Below, piece after piece: positions 33,022 through 43,572 of a DNA stretch of 64,000 nucleotides; within the stretch, counting starts at the first letter, position 1, and each line of letters begins with the position of its first letter. Made by a program: the position numbers and the translations under genes. The stretch is from Batkoa obscura. Lineage: Eukaryota; Entomophthoromycota; Entomophthoromycetes; Entomophthorales; Batkoaceae. Under the pieces are notes generated by a model, which was not told where the DNA came from, did no database searches, and worked only from the letters and a program-made list of their open reading frames with translations. Where the stretch lies: NCBI GenBank assembly GCA_030770535.1, contig JASVEC010000080.1, positions 1 through 64,000 of the forward strand. The letters are read 5' to 3'.

Positions 33022-34543
33022 ATTATTTCCAGTAAACTCTCAAAGTTAGACATTTTCTAATATTGAAAATTCCTAATAAATAAATTTTTTATTAATAATT
33101 ATTTAAATATTAGTACGAATTGTGGCTATGTTCAAAAGGTAATCCAGCTTTATATTTCAAGCCTTATTATTAATGAAAATTTAATATTTATAAAATAACA
33201 GCTATCAATTTATTAATTAATCCATTATACATAATGAAAAAAGTAACATTAAGTTTGATAAAAATTGAAATCAACGATAGTAATATAATAAGCTCATATT
33301 TAAATAACAAAGATAAAAAAGATTGATAAAAATTGTATTTACCTGAAATTTAACAAAAATATATTAAAAGTTTGTAGTACGCGCAACAAATTGGAATTAA
33401 AAATAATAATCTTCAATCTAAATAAATTAATTGATACTGATTAGTCATTATATTCAGTTATGAATCTTGGAATATTAACAAAATCAAATATATTAAATAA
33501 ACTTACGTCAAATCTTATAATGGTATAAAACAGTCAGTAATTAAGTTTTATTATTGTTGGTATCAAAACTCAATCTTATTAATCAATCTAATATTTATAA
33601 TGTTATTTTCTTATTTAAATAAAATAAAATAATTAATAAATTAGTATTCGATACTCCAAATTAAATAAAATGATAAATTTCAAAATAATTACCTTCTAAT
33701 GCCAATTTGCAAAATCTGATTTACTTTCTCTTAAAAAAAGGGACTGATTCAATTAAAAAAGTATGAATATCACGCTTAAGATCTAAAATTAATATTAAAA
33801 TTAAGAGCGAATAGCAGCTTGATGCAATATCTTTACCTTTATAGTATAAGTACAAAAGATAACTCTTTTCTTAAGAAAAAAAACAAGGGTAACTTGTTCA
33901 TCTTTAAAAAACTCCTTGATTGGTTACTATCCCCCTATGTTTTAAATTAGAACCAATCAAAGCTAATAAAGTGACTTAGATCTCCAATTAAATGCCTAAA
34001 AATTTTCCATTAAGAGATATAGAAGAATTGATTGGTGGATTCAATTGGTTAATGGTTGTTGGTTTAGAAATATTAAAAGTGGAATTTTGGGATGATTTTG
34101 AATAGATTTGAAATTTAAATTAGATTTTAATTAAATTTATTCTTCTTTAGCTTTACCAATAATTAAAGGAATAAGTCATCCTCCTATTGGTATTAAATAA
34201 CTGCTTGAAAACTTATTGCTTTAAACAAATAATACCATCTATTCTTTAGATATAAATTTATTCCGATGCTTATCTTATTATTTTATAATTGCTTTAAAAA
34301 AGATCTATTGTAAAAATTATTAATACAAATAAAAGCGGTTATACACTAATGAAATAAAATATCCTATGATAATATCATTTGATACTTGAAGATAATATTT
34401 TTGTTCAATTTAATATTATTGATAAATAAATAAATAAATTGCTACAAACTTTTTATTTTAAATGTCATAACAATAAATAGTAATAATAAATAAAATAAAA
34501 TTTCTTATAATAAACATTAAAGTATATCTTTATTATTGCAAAA
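33022..34543. other. AT-rich region, possible upstream exons
   Basis: No intact frame. Splice-like signals on the minus strand (donor-like GGTAATT near 33690, acceptor-like TTTTAG near 33784) may belong to upstream exons of the ankyrin-like gene. I could not build a consistent model. Confidence 0.35.
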
Positions 34544-37500
34544 TCATTCCACTAATTTGAACTTATTCTCTTCAGTATTAGCTGTTTCATACAATTGAAA
34601 CGCATTTGATTCTGAAGTAACGGCAATGTTCTTTTGATTTTTTAATAATAACTCCGCTTGTTCAAAAGCTGCATCTGAGCGATCTAAAATACGATTCAAA
34701 TCTTTTTTACTTATCAATTCATCCCCAGGTTTAATAATTACTTGTTCGTATTCATTATTATAAATCATATCTTTAAATAAAGAGGTTTCTTCTTCAACAT
34801 TGGAGTTGTAACCTAAGCCTTTGAATTTATCTATCATAATTACATTAATAAGTGTTATAATATATATGTAATTACTATAATTTCAACTTACTTTTATGAA
34901 TCACTAATTTTTCTAATAATCTTTTAGAGTTAGCTCTTCCAATTAATTTAGATTCTACTGTATTGGCTGTTATTAATCTATAAACAATTACTGGTTTCTT
35001 TTGACCAATACGATGAGCTCGGTCTTGGGCTTGAAGATCCATTTGGGGATTCTATTTTAAATATAGATAAATAAATATTATATTATATTATAACCCATAT
35101 TATTATCTTTGTAAATTCCAATACTTACCCAATCACTATCAAAAAAGATAACAGAATCAGCAGTAGCCAAATTAATACCTAAACCACCAGCTCTAGTACT
35201 AATTAGGAACACTTTAACTTTATCATCTGTATTAAATTCGTTAATTTGTGTTTGTCGAGATTCTTGTCTAACAGTTCCATCAATTCGACAATATTCCCAT
35301 TTCCCGACCTCAATCATATAAGTTTCTATATAAGTAAAGATAAAATTAATATTAATCTATGTTAAAATTATATCATATGATATAAAAATGTAATAGTATT
35401 AACATAATAATAAAACAGCTTACCTAAAATATCCAATAATCTAGTAAATTGAGTAAAGATTAAAACACGATGTCCTCTATTTATTAATTCTTTTAATAAT
35501 TTATCTAATAGCAACATTTTTCCAGAATTATTAAGAATGGCTTTTGGATCATATATATATTCACCAGTATCTTTATCATAAGGTGCTGAAAATAAATACG
35601 GATGATTACATACTTTTCTTAATTGCATAAATTTATTTAATAAATGTTGATTACTCAAATTCGTATCTGATATATATAAGGTTAATATAAACATCATATC
35701 ACTATATTTAATTTACCTTTCATAAGATTACTATTGTTGTCATTAACTTGATCCTCATTTAAATTGAACTCATTATTTTCATCTAGAATTACTTTTCTTA
35801 TATCACCTGTTAATACAGCTTCATAATACTTTTTTTGTTCCAGGGTAAGATGAGCATTTAAAATATATTCTCTTTTTTTAGGTAAACTTGTTTCAACTAT
35901 AATAAAAAGATACAAATTAGCACAATTAATATATAATATATATAATGACTATTATATTTACCGTCTGTCTTTAATCTTCTTAATAAGAAGGGTTTTAAAA
36001 TCGAATGTAATTTAGTGATTAGTTCATTTTTTTGATTTTCATTAAACGGTGTTGGGTCACTTGTATTACTTTGATAATTGTTCTGTATTTCTGAAAAATC
36101 AAACCTAAATAGTATAAAAAATATCAATAAAGAATATATATAGTAATGTAACACAATATAATAGTCCTTACCAATCAATAAATGAAGATACATCATCAAA
36201 AATATCAGGTAAAATAAAATTTAATAACGCCCAAAGTTCACTTAAATTATTCTATTTAAATTATAAATATGAGTAAACATATAAATGCAATAAAAACCTA
36301 CATGTAATGGAGTGCCAGTTAATAATAATCTATTAGCTGCACCAATTTTTTTCAATTCAAGTGAAAGCTTACACTCAAAATTTTTTAATCTATGACCTTC
36401 ATCAACCACTAAATATTTCCAAGCAAATCTCTATTCAAAACAAACTCCATTAATCTAATTTTAAATGTACAAATGATAATATCCACCTGTAAAAAGCTAC
36501 GATCTTTCATTGCCACTTCATAACTCGTTAATATTACTTGCTTTTTAGCTTTATTCCCCAAAAAATATTTTTTTTTAATAATGTTTCGCTCATCTTTAGT
36601 ACCATAAAACATCAAACATTCAATTTTTGGTGCAAATTTTGCAAATTCATTCATCCAATTAATAAGTGTAGTTAATGGTACTACAATCAAAAAAGGTCCT
36701 TTAATGCCTTGTTCAATTAAATAACTTAAAAAGGCAATTGTTTGAATCGTCTATTGGATATGAACATTAGCATATTAATATAATATGTGTTTGTATTAAT
36801 ATTTACCTTTCCTAGCCCCATTTCATCGGCTAAGATACCATTCAATCCATTTTCATATAAAGAAATTAGCCACTCCATGCCTTCCAATTGATAATCTTTT
36901 AAAGTGGCACCTGATAATAACTTAGGTTGGTTTGGATGTACTTTGATCTAAATTTCAAGATATTATAAATAACAAAACTTAAAAATTAAATGAAAAGCTT
37001 CTACCTGTTCTTCCTCACCTTTCTTACCATTTTTAACTTTTCGTTTTTTATTAACATTACCAGAAGAAATATCATCCCCTGTTTCTTCTGTTTTGATTTC
37101 TTTCTTTTCTGATTTTAATGTTTGTAATTTTTCGGATAAAAATTTAGAGTAGATGGAACTACGTTCCAATAAAAAATTTAACCGTGAGAATTTTTGTTGA
37201 TCTATACTTTGTTGCGCTTCTTCTTTAGCCTAGTTAATAAAGTTAGTACTTTTGTTTTTTTGATTGTATGTGTTATTGTTTCTCTTACTTTTTTTTTCAT
37301 CTTATTAACCGATAATTTTATTTCAGCTGAAGGTTCTTCTTCTTCTATAGTGTCCGTTTCTCCTTCATTCTAGATAATAGTTATTTAACCACATATTCTT
37401 AATTTCTTGATAAACTATATTACATTCTCAGTCATCCCGCTACCCTCTGTCTCAACTTTGTCTCCATTTTCAATTTTGGTGGGTGTATGAGTAGAAGTTT

Positions 37501-37561
37501 CTGAACTTTGATATTTAGACACTGGTACTTTTCCATTAACTGTGTCTATTTGGGGGTTCAT
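34544..37561 (-). CDS. IRC5: SNF2-family chromatin remodeler of the LSH/DDM1/IRC5 subfamily, 13 exons
   Basis: ATP-driven nucleosome remodeler (DNA methylation and repair roles in LSH/DDM1, cohesin loading for Irc5). Exons from the 5' end: 37424-37561, 37289-37369, 37005-37229, 36807-36947, 36487-36750, 36302-36430, 36172-36251, 35962-36104, 35717-35896, 35424-35666, 35129-35325, 34892-35051, 34544-34830. They sum to 2268 nt, a 755-residue protein with no frame conflict; introns are 50-98 bp. Helicase motif I is ADEMGLGKT (near 188-196, split by an intron), motif [12 protein letters not shown] (near 291-300), motif [11 protein letters not shown]; the C-terminal lobe has [26 protein letters not shown] and [11 protein letters not shown]. 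The segment [18 protein letters not shown] is typical of LSH rather than ISWI or CHD. Divergent from the FKBP gene with a 559-bp shared upstream region. Confidence 0.95.
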
Positions 37562-38120
37562 TTTATATTAAAAATTTTCTATGTGTTGTATCAAATAGTA
37601 ATAATCTTTAAAACTATTTTCAAATTAAATACTTATAAAAAACCATAAGTTCTATTTGCAACCTCTTGAAGTTTGGCTGTTGTCTCCCTTAGATTAATTT
37701 TAATCAAAATCCCATTGCTTTTGGTTATTTTGATCCAAAATATTTATTATGGCTAATTCAAGCAAACTGCGATCTCTTTAATTGTTCATTTAAGGGCATA
37801 ATTGAGCCAAAACCACATTAAAAGTAACCGACAGGCTCTTAAAATTAACTGATGAATTACTTAATTATAAAAATTATTGCTAAACATGTCACAATTTACT
37901 TGAATCGACTTTATTTTACTAACGTTTCATTGTCCTAATTTAGCAAGTGAAATAAGAATTAAATTTTACTTGAATAAAGCTAAGCAAATTTTATATTTGA
38001 AGCGAAAAATTTATATATTTTGAAGCCTTGATCTGGTTTACTTTTCACCAATTATTTAAAAGTGTTAATTTGTTAATTTTTTATATTTTTTAAAATAAAT
38101 TTAAAATTCAAATTCAAAAA
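37562..38120. promoter_or_regulatory. Shared divergent promoter region, LSH and FKBP
   Basis: 559 bp between two genes transcribed away from each other. Presumed bidirectional promoter by position only; no individual site identified. Confidence 0.4.
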
Positions 38121-38681
38121 ATGGCAGATCAAGCTAAACCCGTTGCAAAAGTAAAACATAATAGAAAGTAGTAGTAGGCCATAAATTAACTATATCATTC
38201 ATTAGCCCAAACCGGGCTATGTTAAACAACAATTAAAAAAAGGGGATAAAGTAAATTACCCTCATGTCGGCGACACCGTTCACTGTTGGTATACAGGTTA
38301 CTTATCCGATGGTGTTACTATCTTCGATAGCAATTGTGGTGAAGGTGGAAAGAAAAAACAACGTCAACCATTGTCTTTTAAAGTTGGTAAAGGAAAAGTT
38401 ATCAAAGGTTGGGTAAGAATTATTCTGAGTTTGAATTGTGATATCAGGGCTAATAAGAGGATGATTGATTAGGATGAAGCTTTACTGACTATGTCTAAAG
38501 GTGAAAAATCTAAATTAACTATTGAGTCAGATTGGGCTTATGGTAGTAAAGGAAACGTAGCTGCTGGTATTCCAAAAGATGAAAAATTAATTTTCGAAGT
38601 AATTATATTATATATATCGAAAATAAATCAATTAATCTCAATTAATTTTAACAGGTAGAATTAGTTAACATAAGTTTTTAA
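38121..38681 (+). CDS. FKBP-type peptidyl-prolyl isomerase, FKBP25-like, 4 exons
   Basis: Cis-trans prolyl isomerase of the FK506-binding family. Exons 38121-38150, 38206-38412, 38473-38598 and 38655-38681 (introns 55, 60 and 56 bp) give exactly 129 residues. The single FKBP domain has VHCWYTGYL, the characteristic KKKQRQPLSFKVG insertion, GKVIKGWDEALLTMSKGEK, WAYG and IPKDEKLIFEVELV. The lysine-rich insertion and the start PKPGYVKQQLKKGDK closely resemble the catalytic domain of animal nuclear FKBP25 (FKBP3), but its N-terminal helical domain is absent. Active-site aromatic residues of the pocket appear retained. Converges with ISY1, with only 58 bp between the stop codons. Confidence 0.93.
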
Positions 38682-38739
38682 AAGGTTACAAAGCACGTTT
38701 AAACTCAATTTATTATAATAATAAAAATAATTTTTTTGT

Positions 38740-39781
38740 TTAAGCTTCAATTGATGTATCTAAATCCGTTTTCTTATTCTTATTTTTCTTTTTATACCTT
38801 AGTTTTTTGCCCGCTGCTGTAAAACTGTCAATTTCCTCTTCATTATCAAAAATCGCTAATCCATTGTTATTCACTATTTTAAAAAAATCATTTAATACCT
38901 AAAATAAAAAATCTTATAGTCAAATAAAGTACTACTTACTTTCAATTTGTTTTTGTTTTTCATATTCTAATAAAACTTCATCATCTTCGTCTCTATAACC
39001 AAAATAATCTGCATCGATATTTTGATACATTTCAAATCTAGATTTAATATTTGGTGCAACAACTAATTAAAAATTAATATCTTACAATCCTGCCCTACCT
39101 ATATATATTTATTTTACCTTCTGGTTCAAACAACTCTCTAACACCTGGTAAATCTCTAGCTCTTCCAAAATACCTATTCAATTTAATATTAACTCTCATT
39201 CAATATATATAAACTTTGATTAAAAAAATCATTACCTATATCCATAATTCCCTGGAATTTCCGTCCCCGAATTATCAATAATCTTTGTTCCAGCTCTCTA
39301 AAAAAAATTAATTCTTTAGTCAATAACCTTAATCTCCCTCCTCCTCTTCAACTTACCCTATAATCTGGCCCCCCTAGATTTTTAATTTGTTCTTCCCATC
39401 TTCTTTTTTCTCGAATAAGTTTATTAATCTCATCATTTAAATCCCTAACTTGTTGATCCGTTAATGAAGAATCTTGAATCTTAGTGACTCCACGAGATAT
39501 TTCCATTATGACTTCTCCACGCCATTTTTCTGCTTCGTTAATATTGGTACAATTGGTCGTCATCTTGGGTCGACTTGCTCCATAGCCTGAGGAAAGACCT
39601 AAGCTTTCTGAAGAAGCTGCTAAAAAACGATGCAGCATGGAGCTATTGTAAAACATTATTAAATTGAAATAGGTGGTTATAATATAGTAATTTACTTGGC
39701 TTTTTCTTCATTCCTTGCCTATTATAATAAGATTTAGATTAATATATAGGTTCTAATTGTATCGAATGTGAGTTTTACCAT
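38740..39781 (-). CDS. ISY1: Pre-mRNA splicing factor ISY1, 7 exons
   Basis: Spliceosome component of the Prp19-associated complex that acts near the first catalytic step. Exons: 39779-39781 (only the ATG), 39696-39718, 39357-39642, 39236-39297, 39118-39173, 38940-39062, 38740-38898. Diagnostic sequences are MARNEEKANSMLHRF, EKWRGEVIMEISR, LTDQQVRDLNDEINKL, REKRRWEEQIKNLGGPDYR, PGNYGYRYFGRARDLPG and VRELFEP. The first six exons chain without conflict. The last exon has a 53-codon open frame ending at 38740, but the donor at 38939 leaves phase 1 while this frame needs phase 0, so one base is off. As literally spliced the protein would stop early, after ...QIESIK (187 residues); the longer form (about 237) is closer to yeast Isy1. 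An intron falls directly after the start codon. Confidence 0.9.
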
Positions 39782-40780
39782 TTTGTTTTATTGATTTCTT
39801 AAATTTAAAAAGTGACTTTTGAAAATTGGATTTTTTGAAAAAGTAAAAAATGAAATTACATTGTGAATTGGTTTTAAATTTCAATAACATAAAACTTAAA
39901 AAATTATATCAAAAAAATCAAAAATAGGTATTTTTGCATTAAATTTAATAAGACATTAATAAATATATTCATTAAAAAATCTCCATTAATATAAAATAAA
40001 GCTATAAGATAGAACTTTCTAGTGTATATAACACATTACTATTTAACAATTTAAAAAAATGTTATACTAAGTTAATTATAAAACCTTACTGTTATTGCCC
40101 TATTTTAACTAACTTTAATTATGGTCATAACAGCAATTAATAGTAAAGATCTAGATTGTATACGTTTTTTCCTTTCTTTACTTATATTTTAAACCAAGTA
40201 TTTTTAAAACTTAGCATAATTTAAATTAGAAAATTGACTTAAGCAAAAATATTAATAAATCTAATAGTATAATGAATAGTAAAAAAATGAAAAACTCCAA
40301 AAAATCGGACTTAATCCCAAAAGTGTTCAATTTTGATACAACTTAATATTGAGAAAAAATAGTAAAAAAGAACCAAAATCTTAAAGTTTTAAATAAACGT
40401 ATATAGCAAATCTTTCTATGCTTTTTCTGTGGTTTACTTTGTATACTATATTCCTTTAATATAGCTTTTTTGATTTTTTATTAAAAATTTGCTATATTTT
40501 TACAAAACTTGAGCCTTAGTTTAAAATTAGAGTTTTTGAAAGTAGCTCAGTCTTCTATGAAAATTTAGACTACTTTGAGATCAAGCTTTGAAAGTAGTTT
40601 AATTTTCTTGAGAGCTTTTCCAGTTGTTTTGCTATTTATTATATAAAAACTTCATATATTAAACTTTATAATTTAAAAATAATAAATCAAATAGGTAGTT
40701 AGTATTTTTAAAAATAAAATTATGAAATTATTAATATATAAGCTTATTATGTAATATTTTTATAAATTTATTAAATAGTA

Positions 40781-40883
40781 ATATGGGGATGTATTTTTTT
40801 AAGAATTTTACTAGCAACTTTTTCACTTAAATAGCGCTTTAAAAATATTAAAAGTGAGGAAACCAAAAAAAACATCCCCATAT
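40781..40883 (-). mobile_element. 105-bp TIR element, reverse orientation
   Basis: Perfect ATATGGGGATGT and ACATCCCCATAT ends with the family core. Confidence 0.88.
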
Positions 40884-41144
40884 CTTATATATTAGAAAGT
40901 TATGTTTTATAGCTTTATTCTATATTAATAAGAACTTTTTAATGAATATGTTTGTTATCATCTTATTAAACTTAATACAAAAATATGATAGAGAAAACAA
41001 ACTATTATTTTTTTAAAATTGGTGTAAAATATTTTTTTATAAGCTTTATAATTAGCTATAACATAATAATTAATTAACTTTTGTTCACAAAAATAGTTAT
41101 AGTTTTATAGTTGATTTTTTTATAATTTATATAATATAATAATT

Positions 41145-41995
41145 CAAAGCTCTTTATTTTGATTTGTTATAAGAACATTTACAACTTAATTGCAAAAAAC
41201 GGTATCTTTTTATTTTGATCTCCATACTTAATAATTATAACGAAAAACAATTGTTATTATATTTCTTATATATAGTCACTTAGAATATATAAAAATTAAT
41301 ATAATAATCTAAAGCTTTTTTTAAATTATTCCCTGATATTGTATTTTTAATAAAGCCACTAAGCCTTTTTGATAGTATTTTATATAAATTTTATAGTGGC
41401 ATCCTTTACTTAATTTAATACCTATAGTTTATAACTTGTTATATGCTATCTTTTATAATTCAAGTTTATTTTAGCTACTGTGAAATATCGCTTTGTCAGT
41501 CCCATGGTTAATTATAGCATAACAATCGCCTAAGCTGTTGTGTTCTCGAGTTCAGAGAAAATCAATCCCGTGTTCTTATTTTGATTTGCTATTAGAATTT
41601 CTAGCTCTATCCCAAAGAACATTATCTTCTCATTTTGATATTTATACTTTTCAGGATATAAAAGAGTTTACAGAGTATAGTAGTTCGAGGCTTTTTAACT
41701 GAATTATTCTTTGATATCTTGAACATTTAATAAAGCCACTAAGTTTTCTTAATAGTATTTTACGTAGATTTTACATTAGTATTCTCTATTATATTTGTCT
41801 TATATAGCTTGTAACCTATTACGTGCTATTCCTCATAATCCAAGTCTATCTTAGTCACATAAACTAAGACCTTTCGACTTATATGTAGTCAACCCAGCAA
41901 TAGCTATTCTTGACTCCAAACCCTGGATACCAGATTTCACACTACATAAACTAAGATTTCTTGATTTGTAGCTAGTTAAGCAAAAACTGATTTTA
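41145..41995 (-). repeat. Rearranged copies of a long-TIR repeat
   Basis: 41477-41943 is an inverted, diverged match to most of the element at 57279-57835, sharing CTTTGTCAGTCCCATGGTTA and ending GATACCAGATTTCACA. It is preceded by a second partial copy of its own middle (41145-41478 resembles 41570-41860, e.g. AATAAAGCCACTAAG at 41349 and 41729). It is followed by a stray piece of the opposite inverted end (41944-41995). No coding capacity. Probably a non-autonomous DNA element rearranged by nested insertion or tandem duplication. Confidence 0.75.
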
Positions 41996-42191
41996 AAAGT
42001 AATTTGTATAAGTGCTAAAAAAAATAAACCAACAAATAGTTTTATAAATATTAGATCAAAAATTAATACAAATAATTAAAATGTAGCCTTTTTATTAGAT
42101 TGTTTTTTATTTAGTTTATTTATAAATCACTTTTTTGAAACAACTAAAAATATAAATTTTTATATCAAAACTATATTATTTTTATAAATTA

Positions 42192-42218
42192 ATATAGGGA
42201 TGTATTCTTGTATTTTAT
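42192..42218 (-). repeat. TIR-element end fragment
   Basis: A short match to the left end only (ATATAGGGATGTATTCTTGT); the rest is missing. Confidence 0.35.
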
Positions 42219-42452
42219 TATATAAGTTATTAATTATTATTGCTAACTATATAGGATATGCTCCAAACTGATATTATTAATAAAAATTAACAAAAGTAGC
42301 AGTTTTTATATTATAATATTAAAATAAAAGCATTTATATTTTTATATAACACTATAAAGATTATTACTAGAAAAAAACTGGCATAATAAATAAAAAATAA
42401 TATTATTATTACATTTTGAAGTAGTTGATAAATATAAAGTTTATAGAAATAT

Positions 42453-42556
42453 ATATGAGGATTTGTTATTTTTAAAATTTTATCAATAATTATCTTACTC
42501 GGATATAGTACCTAGAAAATAAAAAAAACAATGAAATTGAAAAAACATCATTATAT
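42453..42556 (-). mobile_element. 105-bp TIR element, strongly diverged, reverse orientation
   Basis: ATATGAGGATTTG left end and ACATCATTATAT right end with a weak core. Shares its right-hand ATAT with the next element. Confidence 0.6.
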
Positions 42557-42658
42557 GGGGCTGTTTTTTTTAGTTTCATTATTTTTCCATTTTTTAAGCG
42601 CTATTTATGTAGAAAAATTGTCAATAAAATTCTTAAATACAAAAATACATCCCCATAT
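42553..42658 (+). mobile_element. 105-bp TIR element, forward orientation
   Basis: ATATGGGGCTGTTTT left end and CATCCCCATAT right end, complete core. Joined head to head to the older copy at 42453. Confidence 0.88.
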
Positions 42659-43047
42659 ATATTTTTATTAGTAAAAACTTTGATTTTTAAATTTTTAAGT
42701 TTAGTTGTTAATATTATAATTTTTATAGTGACTTATTTTTGTAGTAACTTATTTTTATATTGTAATATTATGATAAAAAATAAAAAATGGATTTTAAAAA
42801 AAAAAATTATATAAAGCTAATGCTTTTACTTGTATAGCTTTTTTAATATTATCAAGTTTTGATTTTATAATTTACTTAAAAACATATCAATATAAAAGCT
42901 ATTAAAATGCTATAAAATTACTATTAAAAGAAATAATATAGATTGATATAAAAATAGAATATTAAAAAACGATATTAAATATTATTATTGAAAAACATTT
43001 CAAAAGCTAAAAAATATAAGGTATGTAAACATTGTAAAAATTCTAGC

Positions 43048-43158
43048 ATATAGGGGCTATATTTTTGCATTTAAGAATTTTACTATTAACTTTTCCACTC
43101 AAGTAGTACTTAAAAGATGGAAAAAGTAATGAAACCAAAAAAACACTGCCCTCCATAT
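43048..43158 (-). mobile_element. 105-bp TIR element, reverse orientation
   Basis: Core GGAAAAAGTAATGAAACC and ACTCAAGTAGTACTTAAAAG; ends partly degraded. Confidence 0.75.
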
Positions 43159-43572
43159 TTTTATATCAAATCTAAAAAATTATGCAGTTGTAATCCTGAA
43201 ATTATAATATGTAATTTTTACTATAACCAGCATTTATACAAAGTGTGGGAGCACTGAAATTACTTAAATGAATCATTATGAATCTATTATATATGTATTA
43301 CTTTATTAGATATTATAAAGTTTAATATATTATATTGTTTAGCAAAAATTCGGATTTTTTAAGCTAACAAAAAAACATTTTCATGTTATCACTACTAAAT
43401 CAATTTTTATTTTTATATTTTTATTCAAGTTATTTTAATATAATATGTAGACCTTATTCTTTATGTATGAAAAGTTTTAAATTTTATTTTAATATAAAAT
43501 AATATACAAACATAAACTAATCAAACGGGATTTTATTCTTTCACTTTAAAACTTACAATTAATCCTCTTGAT

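Larger units (their letters stand above)
39782..43572. other. Repeat-rich intergenic region
   Basis: 3.8 kb without genes between the diverging ISY1 start and RAD50 stop. Holds several 105-bp TIR elements and a rearranged copy of the long-TIR repeat (41145-41995). The rest is AT-rich. Confidence 0.6.
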
